Below, one piece after another: positions 39,089-48,028 of a DNA stretch of 64,000 bases. The notes under the pieces were generated by a model. The model was not told the origin of the DNA and searched no databases. It saw only the letters and a list, made by a program, of their open reading frames with translations. The DNA comes from Cognatundibacterium rivi (GTDB lineage Bacteria; Pseudomonadota; Gammaproteobacteria; Burkholderiales; Burkholderiaceae_D). The position numbers were made by a program, and so were the translations under genes. The stretch spans positions 310,001 through 374,000 of the forward strand of contig NZ_JAGSPK010000003.1 of the NCBI RefSeq assembly GCF_018139565.1. The letters are read 5' to 3'. Numbering within the stretch: the stretch's first letter is position 1; each line of letters begins with the position of its first letter.

Positions 39089-39149
39089 ACACCATCATCA
39101 CGGTTGGTTTGCTCATATCCATTTTTATACCCGCAAGCAACATTACATC

Positions 39150-39923
39150 ATGAACCGTTCTGACAACTCTGAAAAAGCACCACGTGTACTGATCGCGGAT
39201 GACGAACCGCTACTTAGAGCGGAATTGCGTGAATCGCTGGCGTTATTGTGGCCGGAAGCGAAGATCATCGCAGAAGCTGCCGACGGATTTGAAGCCCTGC
39301 GCATGGCAAGAGAAATGGCACCGGATGTTGCCTTTCTGGATATCCGTATGCCAGGCCTGAACGGATTAGACGTTGCAAAAACGTTTGCGCAACGCACACA
39401 CGTGGTCTTCGTCACTGCATTTCAAGAACATGCGATTGCTGCCTTTGAAGAAGGAGCTCTCGATTACGTCGTCAAACCCAGCACTCCGGCGCGACTGGCG
39501 CGTACCATTGCCAGAGTGCGTGAACGTATGAGGACACCACCACCGGACATCAGTCGCGTAATGCAAAAGATTCAGGAAAATCAGCAGCACAAGACGGCAC
39601 CACCGGCATGGTTACAAGCAGCGGTCGGTAATACTATCCACTTTATTGACCTCAGCGACGTGATCTATTTTTGTGCCGAATTGAAATATACGCGTGTGGT
39701 GACAGATACCATCGAGGCACACATACGCACCCCTTTGAAAGAATTGGCGAGCATGTTGGAAGAAGCTGGATTCTGGCAAATTCATCGCGGCTACCTCGTT
39801 GCAGTAAAACGTATTGCCAGCGTTAACCGCGATGTGAATGACGCAGTTTGGCTCAGTCTTCGTGAGCACAGCGCCCGTCTTCCGGTCAGTCAGCGTTATC
39901 AATTTCGTTTCAGGGGGATGTGA
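39150..39923 (+). CDS. LytTR-family response regulator
   Basis: A 257-residue regulator. The receiver domain (about 11-130) has the acidic pair in IADDEP, phosphoacceptor D64 in VAFLDIRMPG and the switch lysine in DYVVKPS. The C-terminal LytTR DNA-binding domain (about 155-255) has IHFIDLSDVIYFCAELKYTRVVT and FWQIHRGYLVAVKRI. It is the output partner of the LytS-type kinase directly upstream. LytTR proteins bind tandem direct repeats. The target genes are not identified here. Confidence 0.93.
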   Translation: MNRSDNSEKAPRVLIADDEPLLRAELRESLALLWPEAKIIAEAADGFEALRMAREMAPDVAFLDIRMPGLNGLDVAKTFAQRTHVVFVTAFQEHAIAAFEEGALDYVVKPSTPARLARTIARVRERMRTPPPDISRVMQKIQENQQHKTAPPAWLQAAVGNTIHFIDLSDVIYFCAELKYTRVVTDTIEAHIRTPLKELASMLEEAGFWQIHRGYLVAVKRIASVNRDVNDAVWLSLREHSARLPVSQRYQFRFRGM

Positions 39924-40129
39924 TACGCAATCAGGCTTTTTTACGCATGCATAGCCGCAAAGAGTGTCGATCACCTGCATCAGCTGTACCTGGATTAAAA
40001 TAGTGCCGCCCAGAAAACTCACAAACGTACAATACGTGGACTTGCCACGACAAATCCGTTATTGCTGAGGTATGAGCTGGTATCGAACTGAATTCGCTGA
40101 ATTGCGCCGTATTTTTTATTCCCCTTGAC

Positions 40130-40801
40130 ATGTCCCTGACCTCTCCGCTGCTCGCTGCTATTCCCGGTATTCAATATGGTTTTGGTACGGCGCGGCATCT
40201 GGTACCGCGCGCGCTCAGCCCGTATTGGCATCGCGTGCCGGAGAAAACTCAGGTGCACGGAACGGAGATCGTCGAGATCACCACAGCGCAACAAATGTGC
40301 GGCGGCGCCGACGGTTTTTATACCCGCCAGCCGGGTATACCGGTGACGGTCATTACCGCCGATTGCGTGCCGGTGCTGTTTGCGCGGCGCGACGGCAAAG
40401 CGATTGCGGCAGTTCATGCGGGTTGGCGTGGTCTGCGTTATGGCGTGATTGGCGCATTGTGGCAACGGCTGCGCGCCGAAGGGGAAGATCCGGCAGACTG
40501 GGTCGCGGCCATCGGTTCGCATATCAACGCCTGCTGCTTTGAAGTCAGCGCAGAGCTCGCTCAGGAATTTGTCGATGCGTTTGCGGATCATCCGGCCGAA
40601 CTCATCACACCGTCATACCGGCATCTGGATCTGAATGCGATTGCCGTCATCGAATTACAAAAAGCTGGTGTACAGCAGATCGACAAAGGCCATTCCTGCA
40701 CGCTGTGCAGCAGCCACACCGATGGCAAATTCCTGTATCGCAGCTACCGTCGCGGCGACCGCAATTCGCATCAGCATTCTGGTCTGGTGATACTCCCGTA
40801 A
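40130..40801 (+). CDS. pgeF: PgeF/YfiH peptidoglycan-editing factor (laccase-domain protein)
   Basis: A 223-residue DUF152 protein. Metal/active-site motifs are all present: QVHG near 42, TADCVPV, HAGWRG and CCFEV. E. coli PgeF removes misincorporated serine at position 2 of the stem peptide. Others of the family act on purine nucleosides. Length is close to the usual 240, so the domain is complete. The gene ends at repeat copy C, whose right arm lies 13 bp after the stop. Start ATG 40130 is not preceded by a strong Shine-Dalgarno. Confidence 0.9.
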   Translation: MSLTSPLLAAIPGIQYGFGTARHLVPRALSPYWHRVPEKTQVHGTEIVEITTAQQMCGGADGFYTRQPGIPVTVITADCVPVLFARRDGKAIAAVHAGWRGLRYGVIGALWQRLRAEGEDPADWVAAIGSHINACCFEVSAELAQEFVDAFADHPAELITPSYRHLDLNAIAVIELQKAGVQQIDKGHSCTLCSSHTDGKFLYRSYRRGDRNSHQHSGLVILP

Positions 40802-40813
40802 TCCCCATTTTCA

Positions 40814-40887
40814 GGGGAGTATCTTCGTTTTTCGCCTTATTGTCAGCGTAAAATAAAGGGCTGTAAATATACTCCCCGGGGTATATT
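40814..40887 (-). repeat. Dispersed hairpin repeat, copy C (form I)
   Basis: Plus-strand order: GGGGAGTAT (40814-40822), CCTTATT...AATAAAGG inner arms, ATATACTCCCCGGGGTATATT (40867-40887). It sits between convergent pgeF and the nitroreductase gene. The inner and outer arms can pair, giving a long hairpin. Confidence 0.82.
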
Positions 40888-40935
40888 CAGCTAATGAAAA
40901 GGATGCTGACTGCAGATGTGTAGCCCGGCGTATTT

Positions 40936-42042
40936 TCAGACCAGCACTGACTGCACTGGCCGCCGCATCGACGATGCCATTCTGGGACCGTGACCGAAAC
41001 GTACCACCAGATCAGGTCTGCGCGGCGCAATACCTAGAAAATTGGCAAACTGGGGGCGCAATGCAGACACCTCGACCAGCTGATTTAAAAATGCATTACG
41101 TATATCCAGCGCCGCAGATTGCAGCGCAAAGCGTTCATAGCAGCGCCCCACCTCCAGCCAATCGGCAGGGCTGCTGCCATCGGCAACGAATACCGCAATC
41201 CCCGCTGAACTGCGCACCTGTTTCGCGTATTTATCGTTCTCGCTTTTCGGCGTGAAAAACAAATCAAATAAAACGCTGCCCAGCGACGAAGGCAACGATG
41301 GATTGCCGGACAAGGCCGAGTAAAGCCCATCGCCCATTTGCATCGCATCGTCCGCATTAAAACGCATCCACTTCTTCAGCTCTGCAATGAAAGCACGATC
41401 CTGCATCTGCGCGGTATTGCCCTGAACAACGTATTCCAGCACATTCTCCATCGCTGTCCGTTGCGTCAGTAAGATCAGGCGCACACCGTTGCCACTACCA
41501 GCGCGCTGCAATAAATCGAGTTCGTATGTCGTCAAAGGTTTGCCATCGTAATCAGCACGGGTACTCTGACGCACAGGAATAGCCTGAAACAGTGGCGATG
41601 CCAGCGCACGCGTTGGTTCCAGCGATAAGCGCAGTGCGTTCCCCGCCGCTGCATCAACACTGCTGTGCGCCATCAGCCCATGCGCCAACGCAGCCTGCGC
41701 CAGATTTTCTGCGGCACAACCAAGCGAGACAAAAAGATGATGATCATCAGGATCAACCGCTGGACATCGGCGCGAAAAATCCGGCAGTATCGAAATCGCG
41801 TTGTCGCCGATATGAAATTTCCAGCATTGCGTATTGTGGCTCGACGGCGCCAGCGTCGCATAGCGCACCAGCTCATGCAAAAGCGCCGCCTTTTCCTTCG
41901 GAATCACCGCACTGTGTCGCCAGAGATCGCGACTCGCAACATCGTAACGCCCCTCAGCTCCCGACGAACACGATGTTAACGTCGTCACCCCACCAACCGC
42001 AGCCAGCGCCGAAAGTGTAAATGTCCGCCGGGAAATCATCAT
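40936..42042 (-). CDS. Tat-exported nitroreductase-family protein
   Basis: About 368 residues. The N-terminus has a twin-arginine motif SRRTFTLSALA followed by LTSCSS, a possible lipobox, suggesting a Tat-dependent lipoprotein. The body shows nitroreductase-like features: LAPSSHNTQCWKFH (FMN-binding type) and QSTRADYDGKPL, similar to the Acg-like group. ATG codons at 42042 and 42039 both follow AAGGA. An upstream extension to 42144 is unlikely. The enzyme's substrate and export for a flavoprotein are open questions. It is monocistronic and convergent with pgeF. Confidence 0.75.
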   Translation of the reverse strand: MMISRRTFTLSALAAVGGVTTLTSCSSGAEGRYDVASRDLWRHSAVIPKEKAALLHELVRYATLAPSSHNTQCWKFHIGDNAISILPDFSRRCPAVDPDDHHLFVSLGCAAENLAQAALAHGLMAHSSVDAAAGNALRLSLEPTRALASPLFQAIPVRQSTRADYDGKPLTTYELDLLQRAGSGNGVRLILLTQRTAMENVLEYVVQGNTAQMQDRAFIAELKKWMRFNADDAMQMGDGLYSALSGNPSLPSSLGSVLFDLFFTPKSENDKYAKQVRSSAGIAVFVADGSSPADWLEVGRCYERFALQSAALDIRNAFLNQLVEVSALRPQFANFLGIAPRRPDLVVRFGHGPRMASSMRRPVQSVLV

Positions 42043-42283
42043 GAATTCCTTATTATGAAAACAAATATTGACGTTACAGAAAAATATCGTCGATGACGGC
42101 AACAGAAATAAATTCAAATCAAACCACATACAAATACTAATCAAAAAAATGGAAGCTTTATTGATTCAGATTTATAAATCTAAGATCGTTTTTTATTTTT
42201 CGTTCACCCGAAGTATGCTTCACTGACCAGTCGAGGTCACCAAATTAACACCAATATGTTCCGAATGAATTTACCAACACAGT

Positions 42284-43132
42284 ATGCTAAGGTTTTGCAC
42301 CTCTGCTGTTGTCTTTTTTAAATACGCCATGCCTGCCAGTGTTCTTCGTCAGTTGTTTTCCATCGTCACTGTATTGATCGCCGCGCTGCTCGTCGTCGAT
42401 GCGGTTTTTCTGATGTCCACCGGGCTGGTGAATTTTGGCGTGGTGCTGCCGCTGTGCATCGGTTGTGGTCTGATGGTCTTACGCTGGAAATCGCAGCAAT
42501 TCGGGCGCTGGCGTTCGCAAAAATTATGGCGACAGAAAGTCTGGATGCTGGCGCGGTTGCTGGCTGGCGCGTGGTTGCTGAGTCTGGTTCTGTTTTTCAT
42601 TTTCTTACAACGCAGCAATGATGCCGCCGGGCTGACCGATAAAAAGACGGCGGCGGTCAAAGCTATCATGGTGTTGGGCTCGGGTTCATTGAAATGCAGT
42701 GCATCACCAACGCTAGCGGCGCGGCTGGATCTAGGACTGGAATGGGCGCGGCGTTTGCCTGCGGCGAAGGTGCTGGTCACAGGTGGAAAAAACTGGACGC
42801 TGCCGTGTAGCGAAGCGCAGATCATGGGCGATTATCTGCGCGCGCACGGGCTGGCGGCCGAGCGTATCATTCAGGAAGAACGCAGCACCACAACGTATGA
42901 AAATCTGTTATTCAGCCAGCCTTTGCTGGAAAAAAATGCGGTGATGCCGCAAGATGGAATACTCATCGTCAGCAGTGATTTTCACGTGCTGCGGGCGCGC
43001 ATGATTGCACACCGGTTGGGTTGGTCATCTGTGCAGACGGCCGGTGCAGCGACGCCGCTGTATATACGATATAACGATTGGCTACGCGAATACTTCTCAT
43101 TCATTAAGGGCTTTTTACTCCGCATGTATTGA
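42284..43132 (+). CDS. YdcF/ElyC-like DUF218 membrane protein
   Basis: A 282-residue protein with about three N-terminal hydrophobic helices (from MPASVLRQLFSIVT onward) and a C-terminal DUF218 domain. That domain has IMVLGSGSLKCSASPTLAARLDLG, VLVTGGKNW, EERSTTTYENL and VSSDFHVLRARMIA. Relatives such as ElyC and SanA affect envelope polysaccharide metabolism. The start is uncertain between ATG 42284 and ATG 42329. Neither has a good ribosome-binding site. No operon partner is evident. Confidence 0.8.
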   Translation: MLRFCTSAVVFFKYAMPASVLRQLFSIVTVLIAALLVVDAVFLMSTGLVNFGVVLPLCIGCGLMVLRWKSQQFGRWRSQKLWRQKVWMLARLLAGAWLLSLVLFFIFLQRSNDAAGLTDKKTAAVKAIMVLGSGSLKCSASPTLAARLDLGLEWARRLPAAKVLVTGGKNWTLPCSEAQIMGDYLRAHGLAAERIIQEERSTTTYENLLFSQPLLEKNAVMPQDGILIVSSDFHVLRARMIAHRLGWSSVQTAGAATPLYIRYNDWLREYFSFIKGFLLRMY

Positions 43133-43295
43133 TGCAGATCATAGCTTTGTGCTGGTCATACCGCTGACGGGTCGGTTAGTATGAATCACCGCTGCATGAC
43201 GCCGGGTTGACTGGATGCCATGCGCTATGCTTTCATTCCATTTCTTTTCCCCAACCCGCTGTGTTTTGCGCAGTGTTTCACCAGGTACAAAGAAT

Positions 43296-43829
43296 ATGCA
43301 AACTTCACGTTATCACCCTTTCTCGGCAGCCTTACATTGGCTGATGTTCATTCTGATCGCCGTCGTGCTCGCAGCAATTCAGGTCAGGGAAGATATTCCG
43401 AAAGGCGAGCCTTTGCGCGACACCTTGAAGTCGGTGCATATGCTGGCAGGGCAACTGGTGTTTTTATTTGTACTGGTTCGCCTAGCACTGCGGTTCACCT
43501 TCAAAGCACCAGCCGCTTTACCGGGCCCACGTTGGCAAACCGGTAGTGCACATCTGGTGCATCTGGTGCTGTATCTGATGATGCTGGGTTTGCCTTTGAG
43601 CGGCGTGCTGTTTTATCAGGCGGGCGGACGCGATGTCAGTTTCTTCGGCATGCTGTTGCCACAACTGATCGCACCGAATCCGGAACTGAAAAGCAGCATC
43701 AAGGAACTCCATGAAACGGTCGGTGAAGCGATTTATTTTGTCGTGGGCTTCCACGTTCTGGCAGCGTTGTGGCATCACTTCATCGTCAAAGATGGCACGA
43801 TGCTGCGCATGCTGCCGTGGAAAAAGTGA
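43296..43829 (+). CDS. Cytochrome b561
   Basis: A 177-residue four-helix membrane cytochrome of the bacterial CybB type. It starts MQTSRYHPFSAALHWLMF, where H in ALHW is an expected heme ligand. A second likely ligand is in KSVHMLAGQ, and others in the LHETVG and GFHVLAALWHHF helices. The known role is superoxide:quinone electron transfer in the inner membrane. ATG 43296 is selected by homology over an upstream frame start. Repeat copy D follows the stop by 46 bp. Confidence 0.9.
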   Translation: MQTSRYHPFSAALHWLMFILIAVVLAAIQVREDIPKGEPLRDTLKSVHMLAGQLVFLFVLVRLALRFTFKAPAALPGPRWQTGSAHLVHLVLYLMMLGLPLSGVLFYQAGGRDVSFFGMLLPQLIAPNPELKSSIKELHETVGEAIYFVVGFHVLAALWHHFIVKDGTMLRMLPWKK

Positions 43830-43874
43830 AGCAGAATACAAACAGCGAAACATGCCCGGCATAGAGTAAAAACA

Positions 43875-43949
43875 GGGGAGTATCTTCGATTTCCACCTTA
43901 TTCTTAGCGTAGAATAAGGGGTTTAAAATATACTCCCCGGTAGTATATT
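43875..43949 (-). repeat. Dispersed hairpin repeat, copy D (form I, best hairpin)
   Basis: Plus-strand order: GGGGAGTAT (43875-43883), perfect inner arms CCTTATTCT (43896-43904) and AGAATAAGG (43911-43919) around loop TAGCGT, then ATATACTCCCCGGTAGTATATT (43928-43949). Outer arms GGGGAGTAT and ATACTCCCC also pair. It lies between the cytochrome b561 gene and the ferric-reductase pair. Confidence 0.85.
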
Positions 43950-44124
43950 GAAGCACAATTGGCCGCAATAAGCGCTGCTGCCAGCACCAACAATGCCGCA
44001 GACGATGTCGTTGGCGAGATGCCGCAACACTTAGCGCCATGCATCAATGTCCTACAAATCCGGCGACCTTCAGCCCGCTTTAGCGGCGTCGCCACTGGTA
44101 TTAAAAAAATTCAAGGCACTCTGC

Positions 44125-44436
44125 ATGACTACACCTCAAACAAAAAAAATCACCGCACCACATGCGTGGGTCTGGCTGATTTTTTTCGGCCTGCTCGGCG
44201 CTTACGATTTAGTTACTGCCTGGAAAACGCAGTTACTCCCGCAGGCGCTCACCGGTACCGCCTTCATCCTGTTTGCCATTTGCACTTACAAACATCGGGG
44301 TATTTTCCAGTTTTCAACCCGCGCCGGCGATGCATCGCAAGAGAAGCCCGGCTTCGTCTGGAAAACCATGTATTACGGCGCAATGCTGCTGATGATCATT
44401 GGCTTTTCGATGAAACAGGGCTGGCTGAAAGTCTGA
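44125..44436 (+). CDS. Small membrane protein preceding a ferric-reductase-like gene
   Basis: A 103-residue protein with about three hydrophobic helices (WVWLIFFGLLGAYDLVTAW, LTGTAFILFAICTY, YYGAMLLMIIGFSM). I do not recognise a named family. It ends 15 bp before the ferric-reductase-like gene, so the two form a likely operon. It may be an assembly or quinone-side partner of that oxidoreductase. ATG 44125 has AAGG upstream. Open frames starting earlier run through repeat copy D and are rejected. Confidence 0.65.
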   Translation: MTTPQTKKITAPHAWVWLIFFGLLGAYDLVTAWKTQLLPQALTGTAFILFAICTYKHRGIFQFSTRAGDASQEKPGFVWKTMYYGAMLLMIIGFSMKQGWLKV

Positions 44437-44451
44437 TGCTGAAAGTCAACA

Positions 44452-45780
44452 ATGAAAAATATTCAAAGGATATATCTGCTGCTCATCGCACTGCTGAGCG
44501 TCTTGTGGCTGCTCGCCGATACGGTGTTAAGCGAGCCTTATAATTTCTTCGCCTTACGTACTTCTGTCATGAATTACACCGGCATTATCGGTATCGGTGT
44601 GATGAGTATAGGCATGCTGCTGGCGATACGACCGGCGATTGCAGAAAATCTGCTGGGCGGTCTGGATAAATCGTATCGCCTGCACAAATGGCTGGGCATC
44701 ACGGCGCTGGTGATTTCCGTGATTCACTGGCTATGGGCGAAGGGGCCGAAATGGATGGTCGGCTGGGGCTGGCTGACGCGGCCTGCACGCAAACCGGCGG
44801 CCGAGCAGACCGTGCCCTTGTTTCAGTTTTTTCAAAGCCAGCGTCACTTTGCCGAAGAGATAGGTGAGTGGGCGTTTTACGCGATGGTGCTGTTGATAGC
44901 TCTGGCGCTGATCAAACGTTTTCCGTATCGCTATTTCTTTAAAACCCATCGCTTGCTGGCGATTGCATATCTGGTGCTGGTCTTCCATTCGACGGTGCTG
45001 ATGAAGTACACCTACTGGGATCACCTGATCGCGCCGCTGATGGCAGTCTTGATGGCGGGCGGCACCATCGCTGCTTTGATGTCGCTGTTCCGTAAAGTTG
45101 GCGCACAGCGGCAGGCAGTCGGTGCGATCGAAGAGATTCAGTATCACACCGATAATCGTGTGCTGAAAGTGGTGATTCATCTGAAAGACCGCTGGAGCGG
45201 TCATGCCGCCGGCCAGTTTGCGTTCCTGACGTTTAACACGAGTGAAGGCCCGCATCCGTTCACCATTTCTTCGGCATGGAATGACGATGGCAGGCTGACG
45301 TTTCTGATCAAAGGCATAGGCGATTACACCGCAAGCTTACCGGCAACATTGAAAACCGGTGATCTGGTCAAAGTCGAAGGCCCGTACGGACGTTTCGCCT
45401 TTGACGATAATAAATCGCGCCAGATCTGGATTGCCGGTGGCATAGGCATCACCCCGTTCATCGCCCGTATGCAGTCACTGGCAGAGCAGGCCGACGCGCG
45501 TGAGATCGATTTGTTTTACAGCACGGCGGCACCGGATGAAGGCTTCATTGCCAAGGTACAAGCCAGTGCCGACAAGGCTGGCGTGCGTTTGCATGTCTTA
45601 CGTTCGGATGCCGATGGCAGGCTTAGTGCAGATCGGGTTTGCGCTGCCGTACCGGCATGGTCATCCGCCAGCATCTGGTTCTGCGGACCGAAAAATTTCG
45701 GCAAAGCGCTGCGTCAGGATATGCTGGCAAAAGGCTTGTCTGGCAATGACTTCCATCAGGAATTATTTGATATGCGCTGA
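44452..45780 (+). CDS. Ferric-reductase-like transmembrane oxidoreductase
   Basis: A 442-residue protein of the FRE/NOX-like type. N-terminal ferric_reduct heme-binding membrane domain with about six helices and bis-histidine candidates (LHKWLG and VFHSTVLM), then an FAD-binding FNR domain (HPFTISSAW, GPYGRFAF) and a C-terminal NAD-binding domain with GGIGITPFIARMQ and FCGPKNFG. It would pass electrons from NAD(P)H through FAD and heme across the membrane to a metal or other acceptor. It pairs with the small membrane protein upstream. A perfect terminator follows. Confidence 0.87.
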   Translation: MKNIQRIYLLLIALLSVLWLLADTVLSEPYNFFALRTSVMNYTGIIGIGVMSIGMLLAIRPAIAENLLGGLDKSYRLHKWLGITALVISVIHWLWAKGPKWMVGWGWLTRPARKPAAEQTVPLFQFFQSQRHFAEEIGEWAFYAMVLLIALALIKRFPYRYFFKTHRLLAIAYLVLVFHSTVLMKYTYWDHLIAPLMAVLMAGGTIAALMSLFRKVGAQRQAVGAIEEIQYHTDNRVLKVVIHLKDRWSGHAAGQFAFLTFNTSEGPHPFTISSAWNDDGRLTFLIKGIGDYTASLPATLKTGDLVKVEGPYGRFAFDDNKSRQIWIAGGIGITPFIARMQSLAEQADAREIDLFYSTAAPDEGFIAKVQASADKAGVRLHVLRSDADGRLSADRVCAAVPAWSSASIWFCGPKNFGKALRQDMLAKGLSGNDFHQELFDMR

Positions 45781-45794
45781 TCCCGCGACGATAT

Positions 45795-45827
45795 AAAAAA
45801 AGGCTGAACATGTTCAGCCTTTTTTTA
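45795..45827 (+). terminator. Intrinsic terminator after ferric-reductase-like gene
   Basis: Perfect palindrome AGGCTGAACATGTTCAGCCT (45801-45820) flanked by A-run and T-run, so it can also serve the convergent rlhA. Confidence 0.93.
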
Positions 45828-45857
45828 GCGTTCAACGCCCGTCATTTGCGAAACAGA

Positions 45858-47831
45858 TCAGTTTGCCGCTGGTCGGGTCTTGTGAAACACCATAGGGCTG
45901 TAAGGCACCGACGATGGCGGCGGCGATTGCAGTATGTGTTTTTTCATCACGCCGATGATGTGCATTTCGCAGGGTTTGCAATCAAATTTGAGCGTGTATT
46001 TTTCATCACCGGTGACCAGCGTCATCGGCTCGGCCTTCACCTGCCCTTGCACGCCCTTCACACCTTTCGCCTGTTTCGGGCACAGGTTAAATGAAAAACG
46101 CAGGCAATGTTTGGTGATCATCAGAGATACCTCGCCCGCTTCTTCATGCGCTTCATACGCGGCGGCGATCAGTTGTACGCCATGCTTTTTATAAAATGCG
46201 GTCGCCTTGCTGTTATACACATTCGCCAGATAACTGAGCGTGGTTTCAGGATAAGTGACTGGCGGCTCCACTGCCGGTGTGCGCGGCTGGCGTGGCCAGG
46301 CCACGACCCGCGCCGCCTCATGCGCTGCCACCGCATCGCGGCGCAATGCATTGATGACAGAAGAAGGAACAAACCACGGCTGACGCAAACGCAGATCCAC
46401 ATTCGCCGCTTCAAACATGGTGTTACCCAGCTTGGCGAGACTGTCGCGCAGCGATGCTTCGGCTTTATCAGCCTGCTGCGCTGGCTCCAGCGCCAGCACT
46501 GTGTGTACTGATGAAGTGACGCCATCGGCATCATGCATAGTCAGCGTCAGTCCGTCGCTATCGTCGTTGAGCGTCAGCCAGACCGGCACGCGGCGCTCTG
46601 CCGATTTTTTGGTCAACGCCTGTTCCCAGCGCTGATCGCGATTACGGTTAATCAGCATGCCGACTTTCAGGCCGGTCAGCTCGCTGACTTTTTCATTCGG
46701 AGAAATGCGCCAGACATCGCCATTCTCATTTTTGCCCATGTGCTCGACGGTATTGGCTTGTATGCCCATCACTTCGCGTTTGTGCATGTAGTTCAGACCA
46801 TCACCGTTCGCCATAGGCTCATTCGCTTCGATCTCAAACCAGGTCGTGCCTATGCGCGTGACATAACCGAGATGCAGACCGACGTATTTCGGCGAATCAA
46901 ACGCACCGATATTATCTAAGCGCCCGTTGGCAAAATAATCGGTGTGACCACGGTGGAAATTTTTATCGACATCCGGTGTAAACGCAATCTGACTATGGCC
47001 GCTGGAGGCACGCGTGAATTCTGGTCGGCGCTCTAAAATTTCATCGAGCAACATACGATAATGCGCCGTGATATTTTTGACGTAGCCCATGTCTTTGTAG
47101 CGGCCTTCGATTTTTAACGATTGCACGCCGGCATCAAGCAGCGCTTCCAGATTGCGGCTCTGGTCATTGTCTTTCATCGACAATAAATGTTTTTCGTACG
47201 CGACCACCCTGCCCTCGCCATCAGTCAGGGTGTAAGGCAAACGGCAGGCTTGCGAACAATCGCCACGATTCGCGCTGCGGCCATTATCCGCATGCGAGAT
47301 ATAACACTGGCCGGAAAATGCCACGCACAAAGCGCCGTGGACAAAATATTCCAGCGGGGTTTTCACTTCAGCTTTAATCGCCTTGATCTGTTCTATCGTC
47401 AGTTCGCGCGCCAGCACCAATTGCGAGAAACCGACATCGCCGAGGAATTTCGCTTTCTCGACGCCACGGATATCGCACTGCGTACTCGCGTGTAGCTGTA
47501 TCGGCGGAATATCGAGTTCGAGTATGCCCATGTCCTGCACGATCAGCGCATCGACACCGGCTTCGTATAACTGGTGAATCTGTTTGCGTGCCGGTTCGAG
47601 TTCGGATTCATGCAATATCGTATTCATGGTCACAAAAATACGCGCATGGTAGCGATGGGCGAATTGCACCAGCCCGGCGATATCGCTGAGTTCATTACTC
47701 GCATTGTGACGCGCACCAAACGACGGGCCGCCGATATACACCGCATCCGCGCCATGCAGGATAGCCTCGCACCCGATATCGACATTCTTAGCGGGGGATA
47801 ACAGTTCAGTTTGATTAACGAGCAAGCTCAT
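45858..47831 (-). CDS. rlhA: U32-family 23S rRNA C2501 hydroxylase (RlhA/YdcP)
   Basis: A 657-residue U32 'peptidase'-type protein. It begins MSLLVNQTELLSPAKNVDIG and has the U32 signature EYFVHGALCVAFSGQCYIS, with nearby cysteines in GDCSQACRLPY. The C-terminal extension has the CxxC-like KFDCKPCEMHIIG. Length and domain extension match E. coli YdcP (RlhA), which hydroxylates 23S rRNA C2501, rather than the shorter TrhP (YegQ), which acts on tRNA. No clear ribosome-binding site is seen. It shares the bidirectional terminator at 45795-45827. Confidence 0.85.
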   Translation of the reverse strand: MSLLVNQTELLSPAKNVDIGCEAILHGADAVYIGGPSFGARHNASNELSDIAGLVQFAHRYHARIFVTMNTILHESELEPARKQIHQLYEAGVDALIVQDMGILELDIPPIQLHASTQCDIRGVEKAKFLGDVGFSQLVLARELTIEQIKAIKAEVKTPLEYFVHGALCVAFSGQCYISHADNGRSANRGDCSQACRLPYTLTDGEGRVVAYEKHLLSMKDNDQSRNLEALLDAGVQSLKIEGRYKDMGYVKNITAHYRMLLDEILERRPEFTRASSGHSQIAFTPDVDKNFHRGHTDYFANGRLDNIGAFDSPKYVGLHLGYVTRIGTTWFEIEANEPMANGDGLNYMHKREVMGIQANTVEHMGKNENGDVWRISPNEKVSELTGLKVGMLINRNRDQRWEQALTKKSAERRVPVWLTLNDDSDGLTLTMHDADGVTSSVHTVLALEPAQQADKAEASLRDSLAKLGNTMFEAANVDLRLRQPWFVPSSVINALRRDAVAAHEAARVVAWPRQPRTPAVEPPVTYPETTLSYLANVYNSKATAFYKKHGVQLIAAAYEAHEEAGEVSLMITKHCLRFSFNLCPKQAKGVKGVQGQVKAEPMTLVTGDEKYTLKFDCKPCEMHIIGVMKKHILQSPPPSSVPYSPMVFHKTRPAAN

Positions 47832-48028
47832 GGCGGTGACCGGTGACGAAGGAAGGGCGAAATTATAACGAAATCAAGGGCTTATGTCCTGAAACAGCGT
47901 TTTTTCGCAGCTAGCGATAAGGAATAGGCATACGACAGAGCGAATCTGTCATGGCTTACAGAGCGTCCGCAGACTGTTGCTGCCTGCTGCATTCCTCTAC
48001 AATGCAGCATCGAAGAAAGAGGATCACC

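Noticed and set aside
40790-40802. ATACTCCCG at the end of pgeF as an additional repeat arm
   Set aside because: It could extend copy C, but the stretch encodes the last pgeF residues and the match is partial. It is not counted as a separate element.
43959-44543. 194-codon frame overlapping the small membrane protein and the ferric-reductase start
   Set aside because: Out of frame with both. The alternative frame gives three clear membrane helices and a normal operon arrangement.
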